DNA of 64,000 nt from an uncultured Collinsella sp. Its GTDB lineage: Bacteria; Actinomycetota; Coriobacteriia; Coriobacteriales; Coriobacteriaceae. Of the stretch, positions 45,939-54,260 are shown one piece after another (position 1 is the stretch's first letter; each line of letters begins with the position of its first letter). The notes under the pieces were generated by a model. It made no database searches. It was not told where the DNA came from and saw only the letters and a program-made list of their open reading frames with translations. Both the position numbers and the translations under genes were made by a program. The DNA lies in NCBI GenBank assembly GCA_958451615.1, contig CAUDQR010000011.1, forward strand, positions 1 through 64,000, read 5' to 3'.

Positions 45939-46814
45939 ATGGACATGACGGATATGACGAGGACGGCCGTGTCGCGCCGTCACTTTTTGCAGCTGGCGGG
46001 CGCCGGCATGCTCGTGCTGACGGGGACCGCGCTCACCGGTTGCGGCAACTCCACCAGTGGCGAGGGTTCCGACAAGGGATCCAAGCTTGCGGCCATCAAG
46101 TCGCGCGGCCATCTGAATGCCGGCGTCAAGAAAGATGTTCCCGGCTACGGCTATTACGACACCGCCAAGGGTCGCTTTGAGGGCATGGAAGTCGATCTGT
46201 GCTACCAGATTGCCGCTGCCGTCTTTGGCGTGAGCTACAAGGAAGCCCGTGCCCAGGAGCTTGTCGAGTTTACCGACGTAACGCCCAAGACACGCGGCCC
46301 GCTGATCGATAACGGCCAACTCGACGTGGTCGCGGCGACCTACACCATCACCGACGAGCGCAAGAAGAGCTGGGATTTCTCGACGCCGTACCGCACCGAC
46401 TACGTGGGACTCATGGTCAAGAAGCGTTCGGGCTTTACCTCGATTGAGGACCTGGACGGCAAGGTCATCGGCGTGAGCCAGGGTGCCACCACACAGGGCC
46501 TGATCGAGCAGATGATCAAGGACAACGGCTTTAGCTGCAAGCCCGAGTTTAGGGCCTTTAGCGGCTACCCCATCATCAAGAGCTCGCTCGACGCCGGCAA
46601 TATCGACGTCTTTGCCATGGACCGCTCCACGCTGGCCGGTTACATGAACGAGACCGTTGAGCTGTTGCAGCCCGAGGTCAAGTTTGGCGAGCAGGGCTAC
46701 GGCGTGGCGACCAAGAAGGGCTGCGACCTTTCGGCCGTGGTCGATCAGGTGATTTGCGATCGTCTGGCCGACGGCTGGCTCGACCAAGAGGTCAAGACCT
46801 GGGGTCTTGTATAG
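45939..46814 (+). CDS. Amino-acid ABC transporter, substrate-binding lipoprotein
   Basis: A family 3 extracellular binding protein of 291 residues. The N-terminus has a twin-arginine-like SRRHFLQLAG followed by a lipobox ending LTGC, so it is probably exported folded and lipid-anchored. The binding fold begins with KSRGHLNAGVKKDVPGYGY and has GRFEGMEVDLCYQIA and DVVAATYTITDERKK. Several starts are possible; 45939 is the first ATG, 8 bp after the ATPase stop, with a GTG just before it. The ligand cannot be read from the sequence. Confidence 0.93.
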   Translation: MDMTDMTRTAVSRRHFLQLAGAGMLVLTGTALTGCGNSTSGEGSDKGSKLAAIKSRGHLNAGVKKDVPGYGYYDTAKGRFEGMEVDLCYQIAAAVFGVSYKEARAQELVEFTDVTPKTRGPLIDNGQLDVVAATYTITDERKKSWDFSTPYRTDYVGLMVKKRSGFTSIEDLDGKVIGVSQGATTQGLIEQMIKDNGFSCKPEFRAFSGYPIIKSSLDAGNIDVFAMDRSTLAGYMNETVELLQPEVKFGEQGYGVATKKGCDLSAVVDQVICDRLADGWLDQEVKTWGLV

Positions 46815-46839
46815 GCGCATCGTCCAAGGAAGGAATCAA

Positions 46840-47586
46840 ATGCTCGAAGGATTATTTGACGCCGACCGCTGGTCGACGACATTTCAAAACATGGGGCCCT
46901 TCTGGGAGGGCTTTGGCGTGACGCTGCAGGTGGTCGTTGCTGGTCTGCTGCTGTCGCTGGTGCTGGGCACGCTGCTGGGCGTGTTCTCGACCACCCGTTC
47001 GCGTGTACTGCGCGCCATCAGCCGCGTGTACGTTGAGTTTTACCAGAATACCCCGCTACCCGTGCAGGTGCTCTTTATGTATATGGCTGGCCCGCAGTTT
47101 TTGCAGGCTATAACCGGCGCCGACCAGCCGGTGCGCATCGCGCCGTTCGTGCTGGGCTTCTTGGGTGTGGGCCTGTATCACGCGGCCTACATCTCGGAGG
47201 TCATCCGCACCGGTATCGAGGCGGTTCCGCGCGGTCAGATGGAGGCGGCCCAGAGCCAGGGCTTCACCCGTGCACAGGCATACTGGTACATCGTGCTGCC
47301 CCAGACATTCAAGATCATTCTGCCGCCGCTGTGCAACCAGGCACTCAACCTAGTCAAGAACACGTCGGTGCTGGCGCTTGTGGCCGGCGGCGACCTTATG
47401 TACCGTTCCGACAACTTTGTGAGTCTGTACGGTTACCTGCAGGGATACATCGTCTGCTGCCTTATGTACTTCATCATCTGCTTTCCGCTCGCCATGCTGG
47501 TGCAGTGGCTCGAGCGCCGCTCCAAGGAGCGTCCGCGCGGCGTGAGCCTCGCCGAGCTGGGGCTCGACAACGTAGAGGAGGCCTAG
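46840..47586 (+). CDS. Amino-acid ABC transporter, permease 1
   Basis: A membrane protein of 248 residues of the HisM/GlnP type with five hydrophobic helices. The ATPase-contacting loop EAAQSQGFTRAQAYWYIVLP is near residue 145. The N-terminal GFGVTLQVVVAGLLLSLVLG is typical. AAGGAAGG precedes the ATG at 46840, and this start is preferred over the upstream frame beginning at 46807. The next permease starts 3 bp after the stop. Confidence 0.94.
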   Translation: MLEGLFDADRWSTTFQNMGPFWEGFGVTLQVVVAGLLLSLVLGTLLGVFSTTRSRVLRAISRVYVEFYQNTPLPVQVLFMYMAGPQFLQAITGADQPVRIAPFVLGFLGVGLYHAAYISEVIRTGIEAVPRGQMEAAQSQGFTRAQAYWYIVLPQTFKIILPPLCNQALNLVKNTSVLALVAGGDLMYRSDNFVSLYGYLQGYIVCCLMYFIICFPLAMLVQWLERRSKERPRGVSLAELGLDNVEEA

Positions 47587-47589
47587 CGC

Positions 47590-48228
47590 ATGGAAATCTT
47601 CAACGCGACCAACCTGCTCTACATTTGGGGCGGCTTTGTTAAGACGATCGAGATCTCGGCGCTGTCGATCTTTTTCTCGCTCATCTTTGGCACGGTGCTG
47701 GCGCTTGTTAAAAGCTATGCGCCCCGCCCGTTCCGTATTTTGGTGAGCGCCTATATCGAGCTGTTCCGTTGCACGCCGAACCTGCTGTGGATTCTGTTTA
47801 TCTACTTTACGGTGCAGGGCTTGGACATTGTGATTTCGACCATCGCCTTTACGCTGTTTACCAGCGCTGTTATGGCCGAGATTGTGCGCGGCGGCCTCAA
47901 CTCGATTCCGCGCGGCCAGTTTGAGGCAGCGCAGAGCCAAGGCTTCGGCTTTTTTGCCACCATGCGCTACATCATTCTGCCGCAGACGTTTAAGACGATC
48001 ATTCCGGCGCTGTTTAGCCAATGCACGACCGTCATTAAGGACAGCTCGTATCTTTCGGGCATTAACGTGGCCGAGCTCATGTACACGGCAAACGTCGTGA
48101 TGGCCCACGCGATTGATCTGTCGCAGGTACTTATGCTCTACGGCCTGGTGTTTGCGATGTACTTTATGCTCAACTTTGGTATCTCGTTGTTGGTGAGGGC
48201 ATATCAGAGGCGAATGGTGGCAGCGTAG
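47590..48228 (+). CDS. Amino-acid ABC transporter, permease 2
   Basis: A protein of 212 residues and the second membrane subunit of the same transporter, with the EAA loop FEAAQSQGFGFFATMRYIIL near residue 115. Five hydrophobic helices are visible. The two permeases form a heterodimer in this family. GAGGCCTAGCGC, at the end of the previous gene, supplies the ribosome site. Confidence 0.94.
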   Translation: MEIFNATNLLYIWGGFVKTIEISALSIFFSLIFGTVLALVKSYAPRPFRILVSAYIELFRCTPNLLWILFIYFTVQGLDIVISTIAFTLFTSAVMAEIVRGGLNSIPRGQFEAAQSQGFGFFATMRYIILPQTFKTIIPALFSQCTTVIKDSSYLSGINVAELMYTANVVMAHAIDLSQVLMLYGLVFAMYFMLNFGISLLVRAYQRRMVAA

Positions 48229-48304
48229 CCTGGCTTTCCCTGGTACGCTATCGTAGGAAAAGGCGATAGACAGCCTTTTTCTCATTTGTTAGAAAGGAAT
48301 CGCG

Positions 48305-48928
48305 ATGAGCGATCTGGAGAACAAGAAGAGTCCTGTGGTCATTACCATCGCGCGCGACTTTGGCGCCGAGGGCCACGAGATTGGTCGCATGCTTGCCGAC
48401 GAGTTGGGGATTCCGCTGTATGACAACGAGCTGCTGGTACGTGCGTCGCTGCGTGCGGGCGAGTCGCTCGACAAGATGGCTGCCTACGACGAGCGCCTGG
48501 CCGTGGAGAACATGGCGTTTCTGCCCGACCGCTACGACGCCCGCTCGTACTCGGACAAGTTGTTCCAAAAGATGAGCCAGGTGATTTTGGATCTGGGCGA
48601 GACCGAGAGCTGCATTATCGAAGGCCGCCTGTCCGATTACCTGCTGCGCAACAATCCCAACCACATTGCCGTGTTGGTGACCGCACCCTTTGAGGACCGC
48701 GTCGAGATCGTGCGCAAGAAGCGCGGCCTTAACAAAAAGAAGGGCGCCAAGCTGGTCAAGCAGCAGCAGAAGGCGCGCGAGGCGTTCTATAAGCGCTACA
48801 GTGCCGGAAAGTGGAAGATGACGAGCGGCAAGGACATCGTCGTCAACCGCGCCAAGCTGGGCCGCGAGGGTTGCAAGGACGTCATCGCCGCAGCCTACCG
48901 CTACAAAGTCGCCCAGCTCGAAGGCTAA
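48305..48928 (+). CDS. Cytidylate kinase-like family protein
   Basis: A protein of 207 residues of the cytidylate-kinase-like family (Cytidylate_kin2). It opens VVITIARDFGAEGHEIGRML, where the usual nucleotide loop is altered (GAEGHEIG), followed by LADELGIPLYDNELL, as in the family. Its real phosphoryl acceptor is unknown; true CMP kinase is normally encoded elsewhere. GAAAGGAATC precedes the ATG. It converges on the nfn genes across a repeat-rich gap. Confidence 0.85.
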   Translation: MSDLENKKSPVVITIARDFGAEGHEIGRMLADELGIPLYDNELLVRASLRAGESLDKMAAYDERLAVENMAFLPDRYDARSYSDKLFQKMSQVILDLGETESCIIEGRLSDYLLRNNPNHIAVLVTAPFEDRVEIVRKKRGLNKKKGAKLVKQQQKAREAFYKRYSAGKWKMTSGKDIVVNRAKLGREGCKDVIAAAYRYKVAQLEG

Positions 48929-48934
48929 CCGACC

Positions 48935-48978
48935 AAAACCACCACAAAGGGCAGGCACCTTTGTGGTGGTTTTTGTTT
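48935..48978. repeat. CCACCACAAAGG palindrome, copy 2 (terminator-like)
   Basis: A perfect 16-bp stem, AAAACCACCACAAAGG with its complement (arms 48935-48950 and 48958-48973), has loop GCAGGCA and is followed by TTGTTTT. It lies 6 bp after the stop of the kinase-like gene and probably ends that transcript. Confidence 0.8.
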
Positions 48979-49030
48979 TAGGCGGAGGGGAAGGCCTTGG
49001 CGGCAGTGCCTATCCTCGGCTTTTGCAAAT

Positions 49031-49246
49031 CTCGATCTGTAACACCAAGCCAGCGAAAATGGCTCTAACTGTTACAGATTTAGATGAACCGTTCGGCCGT
49101 CAGCCCAACGTCTTGATCTGTAACACCAGGCGGCATATTTGGTCTCTAACTGTTACAGATTGAGATGCAGCGTGGGCGGCCGGCACAATATCTCGATCTG
49201 TAACAACTACAAGGCTCAACAGGGCCTAACTGTTACAGATTGAGAT
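49031..49246. repeat. Three-unit array of 55-bp palindromes, 80-bp period
   Basis: Units at 49031-49085, 49112-49166 and 49192-49246 each start CTCGATCTGTAACA (the second has CTTG) and end CTAACTGTTACAGATT followed by GAG or TAG. ATCTGTAACA and TGTTACAGAT are exact complements. The inner 24-25 nt differ but each can form its own small stem. The spacers of about 25 bp are unrelated to each other. No coding frame or cas gene is associated. Confidence 0.85.
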
Positions 49247-49263
49247 AAAACGACCAGGCAAGT

Positions 49264-49308
49264 CCCCAACCACCACAAAGGTGCCTGTCCCCTTTGTGGT
49301 GGTTGGGG
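49264..49308. repeat. CCACCACAAAGG palindrome, copy 3
   Basis: A perfect 18-bp stem, CCCCAACCACCACAAAGG with its complement (arms 49264-49281 and 49291-49308), has loop TGCCTGTCC. With copy 2 it brackets the three-unit array. Confidence 0.8.
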
Positions 49309-49318
49309 CGGTCGGCAT

Positions 49319-49358
49319 AGAAAAAGTCCCCGCCGGGCGTGTGCTCGACGGGGACTTT
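49319..49358 (-). terminator. Terminator after the nfn genes
   Basis: On the minus strand AAAGTCCCCG and CGGGGACTTT form a 10-bp stem followed by TTTCT. It ends the nfnA-nfnB transcript. Confidence 0.85.
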
Positions 49359-49386
49359 GCCGTTTGATGGCGAGCGCTGTAGGTGA

Positions 49387-50796
49387 TTACTCGCCCAGCA
49401 GGCTCTTGGTGATGGAAGCGGCGGCCTTCTTGCCGGCGCCCATCGCCAGAATGACCGTAGCGGCACCGGTGACGATGTCGCCGCCGGCCCAGATGCGGGG
49501 ATCGGTGGTCTGGCCGGTCTCCTCGTCAGCGACGATGTAGCCCCACTTGTTGAGCTCCATCTTGCCGCCGATCTTGGCAGCGAAGGGGTTGGCGTTGGTG
49601 CCGATAGCCGAGATCGCGACGTCGCAGGGGATCTCCTCGATGGCGCCCTCGATGGGCACCGGGCGACGACGGCCGGACTCGTCGGGCTCGCCGAGCTCCA
49701 TCTTCTGGACCTTGACGGCGCACACGGAGCCGTCCTCGCCAGCGACAAACTCGAGCGGGGAGACGAGCGGCAGAACTTCGACGCCCTCGGCCTTAGCATG
49801 GTGCAGCTCGGCGCGACGGCAGGGCATCTCGTCCTCGGTACGACGGTAGGCGATGATGGCGTGCTCGGCGCCCAGGCGCTTGGCGGTACGGACGGCGTCC
49901 ATAGCCACGTTGCCGCCACCAAAGACGACGACGTTCTTGCCGTGCTTGGTGGGGGTGTCGTACTCGGGGAACTTGTTGGCCTTCATCAGGTTCACGCGGG
50001 TGAGGTACTCGTTAGCGAAGAAGACGTTGGGCAGGTTCTCGCCGGGGACGTTGAGGAACTTGGGCAGGCCGGCGCCGGTCGCCACGTAGATGGCGTCGAA
50101 GCCCTGCTCGAACAGCTCCTCGGCCGTGGCCATGTTGCCCACGACGGAGTTGTACTCAAACTTGACGCCCATGTCCTCCAGGCCGTCAATCTCGCGCTTG
50201 ACGACTGCCTTGGGCAGACGGAACTCGGGGATGCCGTAGACCAGCACGCCGCCGCCGGTAAAGAAGGCCTCAAAGACGGTGACGTCAAAGCCGTTGCGGG
50301 CGAGCTCGCCGGCGCAGGTGATGCCGGACGGGCCGGAGCCGACGACGGCGACCTTCTTACCGTTCTTGGGAGCCATCTTGGGCGTGGAAGCGAGCTCGGG
50401 GCGGTCACCCAGGAAGCGCTCGAGCTGGCCGATGGCCACGGGCTCGGATTTCTTACCACGGATGCACTTGCCCTCGCACTGGTTCTCCTGCGGGCAGACG
50501 CGACCGCAGATAGCGGGAAGCATGGAGTCCTCGCGGATGGTATCGAGGGCGCCGCCGAAGTCCTTCTCGCGGATCTGCTCGATAAAGCGGGGAATGTTGA
50601 TGTTGACGGGGCAGCCCTCGACACAGAACGGCTTCTTGCAGTTGAGGCAGCGCTCGGCCTCGGCCAGCGCCATCTCCTCGGTGAAGCCCTTGTCGACGGG
50701 GCGGAAGTCGCAGGCGCGCTCGGCAGCCGGCTCCTCGTTATCGGGGGTGCGGGGCGACTTCATATCGGCAACGAAACGACCGTTAACTAGTGGCAT
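49387..50796 (-). CDS. NfnB-type NADPH oxidoreductase (annotated often as gltA)
   Basis: A protein of 469 residues similar to the small subunit of glutamate synthase and to NfnB, the large subunit of the ferredoxin-dependent transhydrogenase. The N-terminal iron-sulfur motifs are CLNCKKPFCVEGCPVNI near residue 50 and CGRVCPQENQCEGKC near 95. FAD binding is at VAVVGSGPSGITCAGEL near 149, and NADP binding at VVVFGGGNVAMDAVRTA near 288. It overlaps the gene for the partner subunit by 10 bp. Without a glutamate synthase large subunit nearby, the Nfn role (linking NADH, NADPH and ferredoxin in anaerobes) is more likely. Confidence 0.9.
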   Translation of the reverse strand: MPLVNGRFVADMKSPRTPDNEEPAAERACDFRPVDKGFTEEMALAEAERCLNCKKPFCVEGCPVNINIPRFIEQIREKDFGGALDTIREDSMLPAICGRVCPQENQCEGKCIRGKKSEPVAIGQLERFLGDRPELASTPKMAPKNGKKVAVVGSGPSGITCAGELARNGFDVTVFEAFFTGGGVLVYGIPEFRLPKAVVKREIDGLEDMGVKFEYNSVVGNMATAEELFEQGFDAIYVATGAGLPKFLNVPGENLPNVFFANEYLTRVNLMKANKFPEYDTPTKHGKNVVVFGGGNVAMDAVRTAKRLGAEHAIIAYRRTEDEMPCRRAELHHAKAEGVEVLPLVSPLEFVAGEDGSVCAVKVQKMELGEPDESGRRRPVPIEGAIEEIPCDVAISAIGTNANPFAAKIGGKMELNKWGYIVADEETGQTTDPRIWAGGDIVTGAATVILAMGAGKKAAASITKSLLGE

Positions 50797-51626
50797 GCGC
50801 AGCTCTTTTCCTCATAGGCCTTGAGGGACGCGCCCTCTTCGGAACGATAAGCGGCCTGGCGGGCACGAAGGTCATCCCAGTCGACTAGGGTGGCATCGAA
50901 GTCGGGGCCGTCGACGCAAGCGAACTTGGTCACGCCGCCCACCTCGACGCGGCAACAGCCGCACATACCGGTGCCGTCAACCATGATGGGGTTGAGCGAC
51001 GCGGTGATGGGGGTGTCGTACTTCTGGGCGGTGAGGGTCGAGAACTTCATCATCGGAACGGGGCCGACGCAGAAGACCTGGCTCACGGCCTTGTCCTGCA
51101 GCAGGCGCTCCAGCGGAGCGGTGACAACGCCCTGCTCGCCGTGGGAGCCGTCGTCAGTGGTGATGTGGATGTGGTCCTCGTCGAGGAGCTCGCGGAACTG
51201 GTCCTCCATGAGCAGGAGGTCCTTGGTGCGGGCGCCCATGATGGCGTGGACCTCGTGACCGGTCTCGACCAGGTGCTTGGCGACCGGGAAGGCAATTGCC
51301 AGGCCGACGCCGCCGCCAATGACGGCACAGGGGCCCTCGGCCATCTCGGTGGGAACGCCCAGCGGGCCCACGACGTCGCGCAGCGACTCGCCGGCCTCGT
51401 AGGTGGACAGCATCTCGGTGGTCTTGCCGATCACCATGAAGATGAACTCGACCCAGCCCTCGTCACCGTTCCAGCCAGCTAGGGTAAACGGGACGCGCTC
51501 GCCCGTCTCGTTGGCGCGAACCATGAGGAACTGTCCAGCGTGCGCATGCTTGGCGATTGCGGGCGCCTCGATGCGGAACTTGAACACCTTCTCCGAGAAC
51601 TGCGTCTTCTCCAGGATCTTATACAT
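50787..51626 (-). CDS. NfnA-type FAD/NAD-binding subunit
   Basis: A protein of 279 residues similar to dihydroorotate dehydrogenase electron-transfer subunits and to NfnA (sulfide dehydrogenase subunit B). A FAD domain is at residues 1-100, with VRANETGERVPFTLA, then an NAD domain with CAVIGGGVGLAIAFPVAKHL near 110. The [2Fe-2S] cluster site is in GTGMCGCCRVEVGG with further cysteines behind it. AGAGAGGGG precedes the ATG. With NfnB it should form the electron-bifurcating complex that balances NADH, NADPH and reduced ferredoxin. Confidence 0.9.
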   Translation of the reverse strand: MYKILEKTQFSEKVFKFRIEAPAIAKHAHAGQFLMVRANETGERVPFTLAGWNGDEGWVEFIFMVIGKTTEMLSTYEAGESLRDVVGPLGVPTEMAEGPCAVIGGGVGLAIAFPVAKHLVETGHEVHAIMGARTKDLLLMEDQFRELLDEDHIHITTDDGSHGEQGVVTAPLERLLQDKAVSQVFCVGPVPMMKFSTLTAQKYDTPITASLNPIMVDGTGMCGCCRVEVGGVTKFACVDGPDFDATLVDWDDLRARQAAYRSEEGASLKAYEEKSCACH

Positions 51627-51786
51627 AGAACCCCTCTCTTGTTAGGGCGGCCGAACCGTGCCTCCACGGAAATGGACGGCAGCCCGAATAAAACCGTACG
51701 CGCACAGGCGTTGTGCAGACATACGGTGCAAATTATACCCTCATGGACATGTCGCTTACGTGTGTCTTTGGCAGGTGGGAAAAGTG

Positions 51787-51824
51787 ACCTACCAAAAAGG
51801 GACAGGTTTATTTTGGCAGGTTTT
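51787..51824. repeat. GGGACAGG palindrome, copy 2
   Basis: ACCTACCA and TGGCAGGT enclose AAAAGGGACAGGTTTATTT. It has the same orientation as the copy at 40394. It is one of a mirrored pair with 51949-51989. Confidence 0.75.
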
Positions 51825-51839
51825 ATCAGGCAAAACGGC

Positions 51840-51881
51840 AAAGGGGGCCGGCCCCGCGCATCGGTGAGGCCGACCCCCTTT
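51840..51881 (-). terminator. Hairpin after pth
   Basis: AAAGGGGGCCGGCC and GGCCGACCCCCTTT form a 14-bp stem with one G-T pair. On the minus strand it is followed by a short T-rich stretch and probably ends the pth transcript. Confidence 0.6.
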
Positions 51882-51948
51882 GGAGCGCTGCATATGTATG
51901 GCGGCACAGGGCTTATTGCGATGCGGCCGCGGCGGCGTTTTCGCATAT

Positions 51949-51989
51949 AAAACCTGACAAAATAAACCTGTCCCTAAATGGTAGGTTTT
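51949..51989. repeat. GGGACAGG palindrome, copy 3 (reversed)
   Basis: AAAACCTGACA and TGGTAGGTTTT enclose AATAAACCTGTCCCTAAA, the reverse complement of the other copies' loop. It overlaps the pth stop codon by two bases, much as copy 1 overlaps the purF stop. Confidence 0.75.
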
Positions 51990-52617
51990 AGTGCTTGCCG
52001 TTGGCGGAGGCGGAGCCGTTGACGTGGTCGCGGGCGTAGACCACGCCGTGTACGATCGCCAGGCCGGCGGCGTCGGCGGCGCGGGCGCAGGTGTCCTGGA
52101 AGTCCTCGGCCTCGCGGGCGCGCAGCTGCTTGAGCACGTAGTCGGCGACAGCCATCTTGCCGGGAGGGTTGCCGATGCCGGTGCGGATGCGGCTGAAGTC
52201 GCGACTGCCCATCTTGTCGATGATGGAACGCAGGCCGTTGTGGCCAGCATGGCCGCCGCCCACCTTAACACGTACGTCACCGGCGGGAATGTCGAGCTCG
52301 TCGTGGATGACGAGCAGCTCCTCGGCTTTGATCTTGTACTCGCGGCAGAGCTTGGAGATGGGACCGCCCGAGGTATTCATGTACGACTGCGGCTTGACCA
52401 GCACAATCTGGCGCTTGCCGCTCTCTTCCTCGGGGTCGTTGATATTGATGAGTGCGACCTCGGCGCCGGCCTGGTTTTTCCAGTACGTGACGCCGGCCTG
52501 ACGGGCCAGCTCGTCGATTGCCTTAAAGCCGGCGTTGTGGCGGGTCTCGGCATATTCCTCGCCAGGGTTGCCAAGTCCGGCAACCATGCGAATCTTGAGC
52601 GGCTGTGCAGCTGCCAT
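51988..52617 (-). CDS. pth: Peptidyl-tRNA hydrolase
   Basis: An enzyme of 209 residues that frees tRNA from stalled peptidyl-tRNA. GLGNPGEEYAETRHNAG near residue 12 holds the catalytic histidine, KPQSYMN is near 75, and the HDELDIPAG motif near 103 holds the catalytic aspartate. The ATG at 52617 has AAGGA 6 nt upstream; an ATG at 52623 lies too close to that site. Pth and prs are near each other here, as in many Gram-positive genomes, but with an inserted region between them. Confidence 0.96.
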   Translation of the reverse strand: MAAAQPLKIRMVAGLGNPGEEYAETRHNAGFKAIDELARQAGVTYWKNQAGAEVALININDPEEESGKRQIVLVKPQSYMNTSGGPISKLCREYKIKAEELLVIHDELDIPAGDVRVKVGGGHAGHNGLRSIIDKMGSRDFSRIRTGIGNPPGKMAVADYVLKQLRAREAEDFQDTCARAADAAGLAIVHGVVYARDHVNGSASANGKH

Positions 52618-52732
52618 GTTCATCCTTTCGTTGATTTGTCGCCTGCTATGGTGAGCGACCCTGTTGCCGCTGTCAAATGGAGGGCGATTGAGGTTGTTTG
52701 GGGGGCGTTTGGACGGCCGTCGAAATCCGAGG

Positions 52733-52936
52733 TGGACAGTTAGTTCAGATACGTATTAGTTCTGAGGACTCGAATTGCTCAATTCAATGCCGATGCGTTG
52801 TTTTGGAGCTTTAGTTAGCCCATATGACGCTGTTTTGAAGTCTATCCTGCCTTCAAATAGGGCGAATGGTATAGAGATGGCTGCAAAACAACCTAATTCA
52901 ATGTGTCCATTTATACGTATTTGAACTAACTGTCCA
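52733..52936. repeat. 204-bp element with 23-bp terminal inverted repeats
   Basis: The ends TGGACAGTTAGTTCAGATAC (from 52733) and the complement ending at 52936 match over 23 bp with one difference. The same ends define an element of almost equal length at 54261-54463, but the interiors are largely unrelated. It starts 34 bp behind the stop of the gene at 52970-54097. No obvious target duplication is seen. Confidence 0.88.
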
Positions 52937-52969
52937 GCCCTGTTCGATGGCGCACGGGTGATTCGCCGT

Positions 52970-54097
52970 TTAGACCGGTGCAAGGCCGATTCCGGCCCGC
53001 AGAGCGTTGAGCCAAGCGGCCTGACGCTTGCGATAGCCCTTGATGCGATATCGGAATCGGACTCCCGCGAGTCGATGCATCGTTTGGGCGAAGGCTTCGA
53101 GTGCAACAAGGTCTTTCATTTGGTCGCGATTGATAACTAGGACGTGGATGCCCATTGCCTTGAGGCCATTATTTCGATTGCCATCGTGGATGCGAGCGTT
53201 TTGAAGCTCATGCCCAATTCCGTTGTATTCGTTGTCGACGCCGGCTGCCGGGCAATACAGGTCGCAGATGGCGTAAGGGATGCCGGAGGACATGTTGACC
53301 GCAAGAGTGTCGAAGTCGATTCGATAGTTGAGTAGCAAGCCTCCCATGGGTAGACTGCAACACCCGAAACCGCCAAAGCGCATGGGTGCCCCGAGAACAG
53401 CAAACATTAGGGATTCGGCTGGGGATGCGGATCCAGCCCGGGCGAGTTTGACTGCCGTGCGAAACGAGGCGTATGAGCTACTTTTGGCGAAGCGTGCGAC
53501 CGCCTCGAGCTCTTCGATGGTCGTGGCGGGCTCGCATTTGTAGTGCGCCTGTTCATAGCGGGTTTCGTTCTGCTGTTCGGCTGCCGACTGGCCGCCCAGG
53601 CAATCAAGATCACCCGTCACTGCGCAGCCATCGCCCTTGGGCCAGATGTCGTCATGGGCAATGGGGTATGTTGCCCCGGGAGGAAGGGAATAGGTTCCGA
53701 GCAGTTCCATGAGAAGCATCAAGGTTTTGGCGACTGATTCATTTTTGGAACAAAGCATGGCTGTCACGGCAGGAGACGTTGCGTAGATGTCGGCCTCGAC
53801 GTGCATAATTGCACCTTCAGGAAGCGGAGCGGAGAGAATATGCTGAAGAAGTCGCTTATCGGGGCGTCTGTTGTCTTCGTCTGAAACGAGAAGATCGAGC
53901 AGTTCGGAATCATCTTCATTCCAGGCGTCGAGTATCGAAAGTGCGCCAAAGTCTATCGCGTCATTATTGGGAATGCAGCTAGCCAAGGCCGGTGCTTGCT
54001 GTTCACTATCAACGGAGTCCCAGGGTAGGACAGAGTACGCCCGTCGTGCGCGACGAATTGCGCGGAGGGCGGAGAAATGTGAAATCACGGTCGTCAT
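52970..54097 (-). CDS. Diverged paralogue of the 6191 nuclease-like family
   Basis: A protein of 375 residues that I cannot name. It shares with the protein at 6191-7198 an ISHxxA start, a DIYATSPAVTAML / ELLGTYSL segment (near residues 103-138), a SASPAES...GGFG block (near 233-258) and a C-terminal region in which ICDLYCPAAGVDNEYNGIGHE aligns with the D...E-Y-K pattern of the other, so the final catalytic lysine is replaced by asparagine. This copy may therefore be inactive or use another residue. There is no clear ribosome site. It stands between two 203-204 bp repeat elements, and its composition looks AT-richer than its neighbours, both signs of acquisition. Confidence 0.7.
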   Translation of the reverse strand: MTTVISHFSALRAIRRARRAYSVLPWDSVDSEQQAPALASCIPNNDAIDFGALSILDAWNEDDSELLDLLVSDEDNRRPDKRLLQHILSAPLPEGAIMHVEADIYATSPAVTAMLCSKNESVAKTLMLLMELLGTYSLPPGATYPIAHDDIWPKGDGCAVTGDLDCLGGQSAAEQQNETRYEQAHYKCEPATTIEELEAVARFAKSSSYASFRTAVKLARAGSASPAESLMFAVLGAPMRFGGFGCCSLPMGGLLLNYRIDFDTLAVNMSSGIPYAICDLYCPAAGVDNEYNGIGHELQNARIHDGNRNNGLKAMGIHVLVINRDQMKDLVALEAFAQTMHRLAGVRFRYRIKGYRKRQAAWLNALRAGIGLAPV

Positions 54098-54260
54098 AGC
54101 TATAACGTACTAAGTTGGCAGCAGAATGCGACCGCCGTACCGTTCTTTTCGCCCAGCGGGGCGCTGCGCGCCACGAACGGCTGGGTGTTATGAGATCGAT
54201 GGAATCGGTTGAGGGGATTGCAGGAAATTGAGCTCTGCTGCGAAGGTTGACGATAGCTAC

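Noticed and set aside
49031..49246. CRISPR array
   Set aside because: There are only three units of 55 bp, the units are palindromic with variable cores, and no cas genes are near. Spacing and structure do not fit a CRISPR.
52970..54097. Transposase of the 203-204 bp elements
   Set aside because: No DDE, HUH or tyrosine/serine recombinase motif is visible; the C-terminal pattern fits a PD-(D/E)XK-like fold better.
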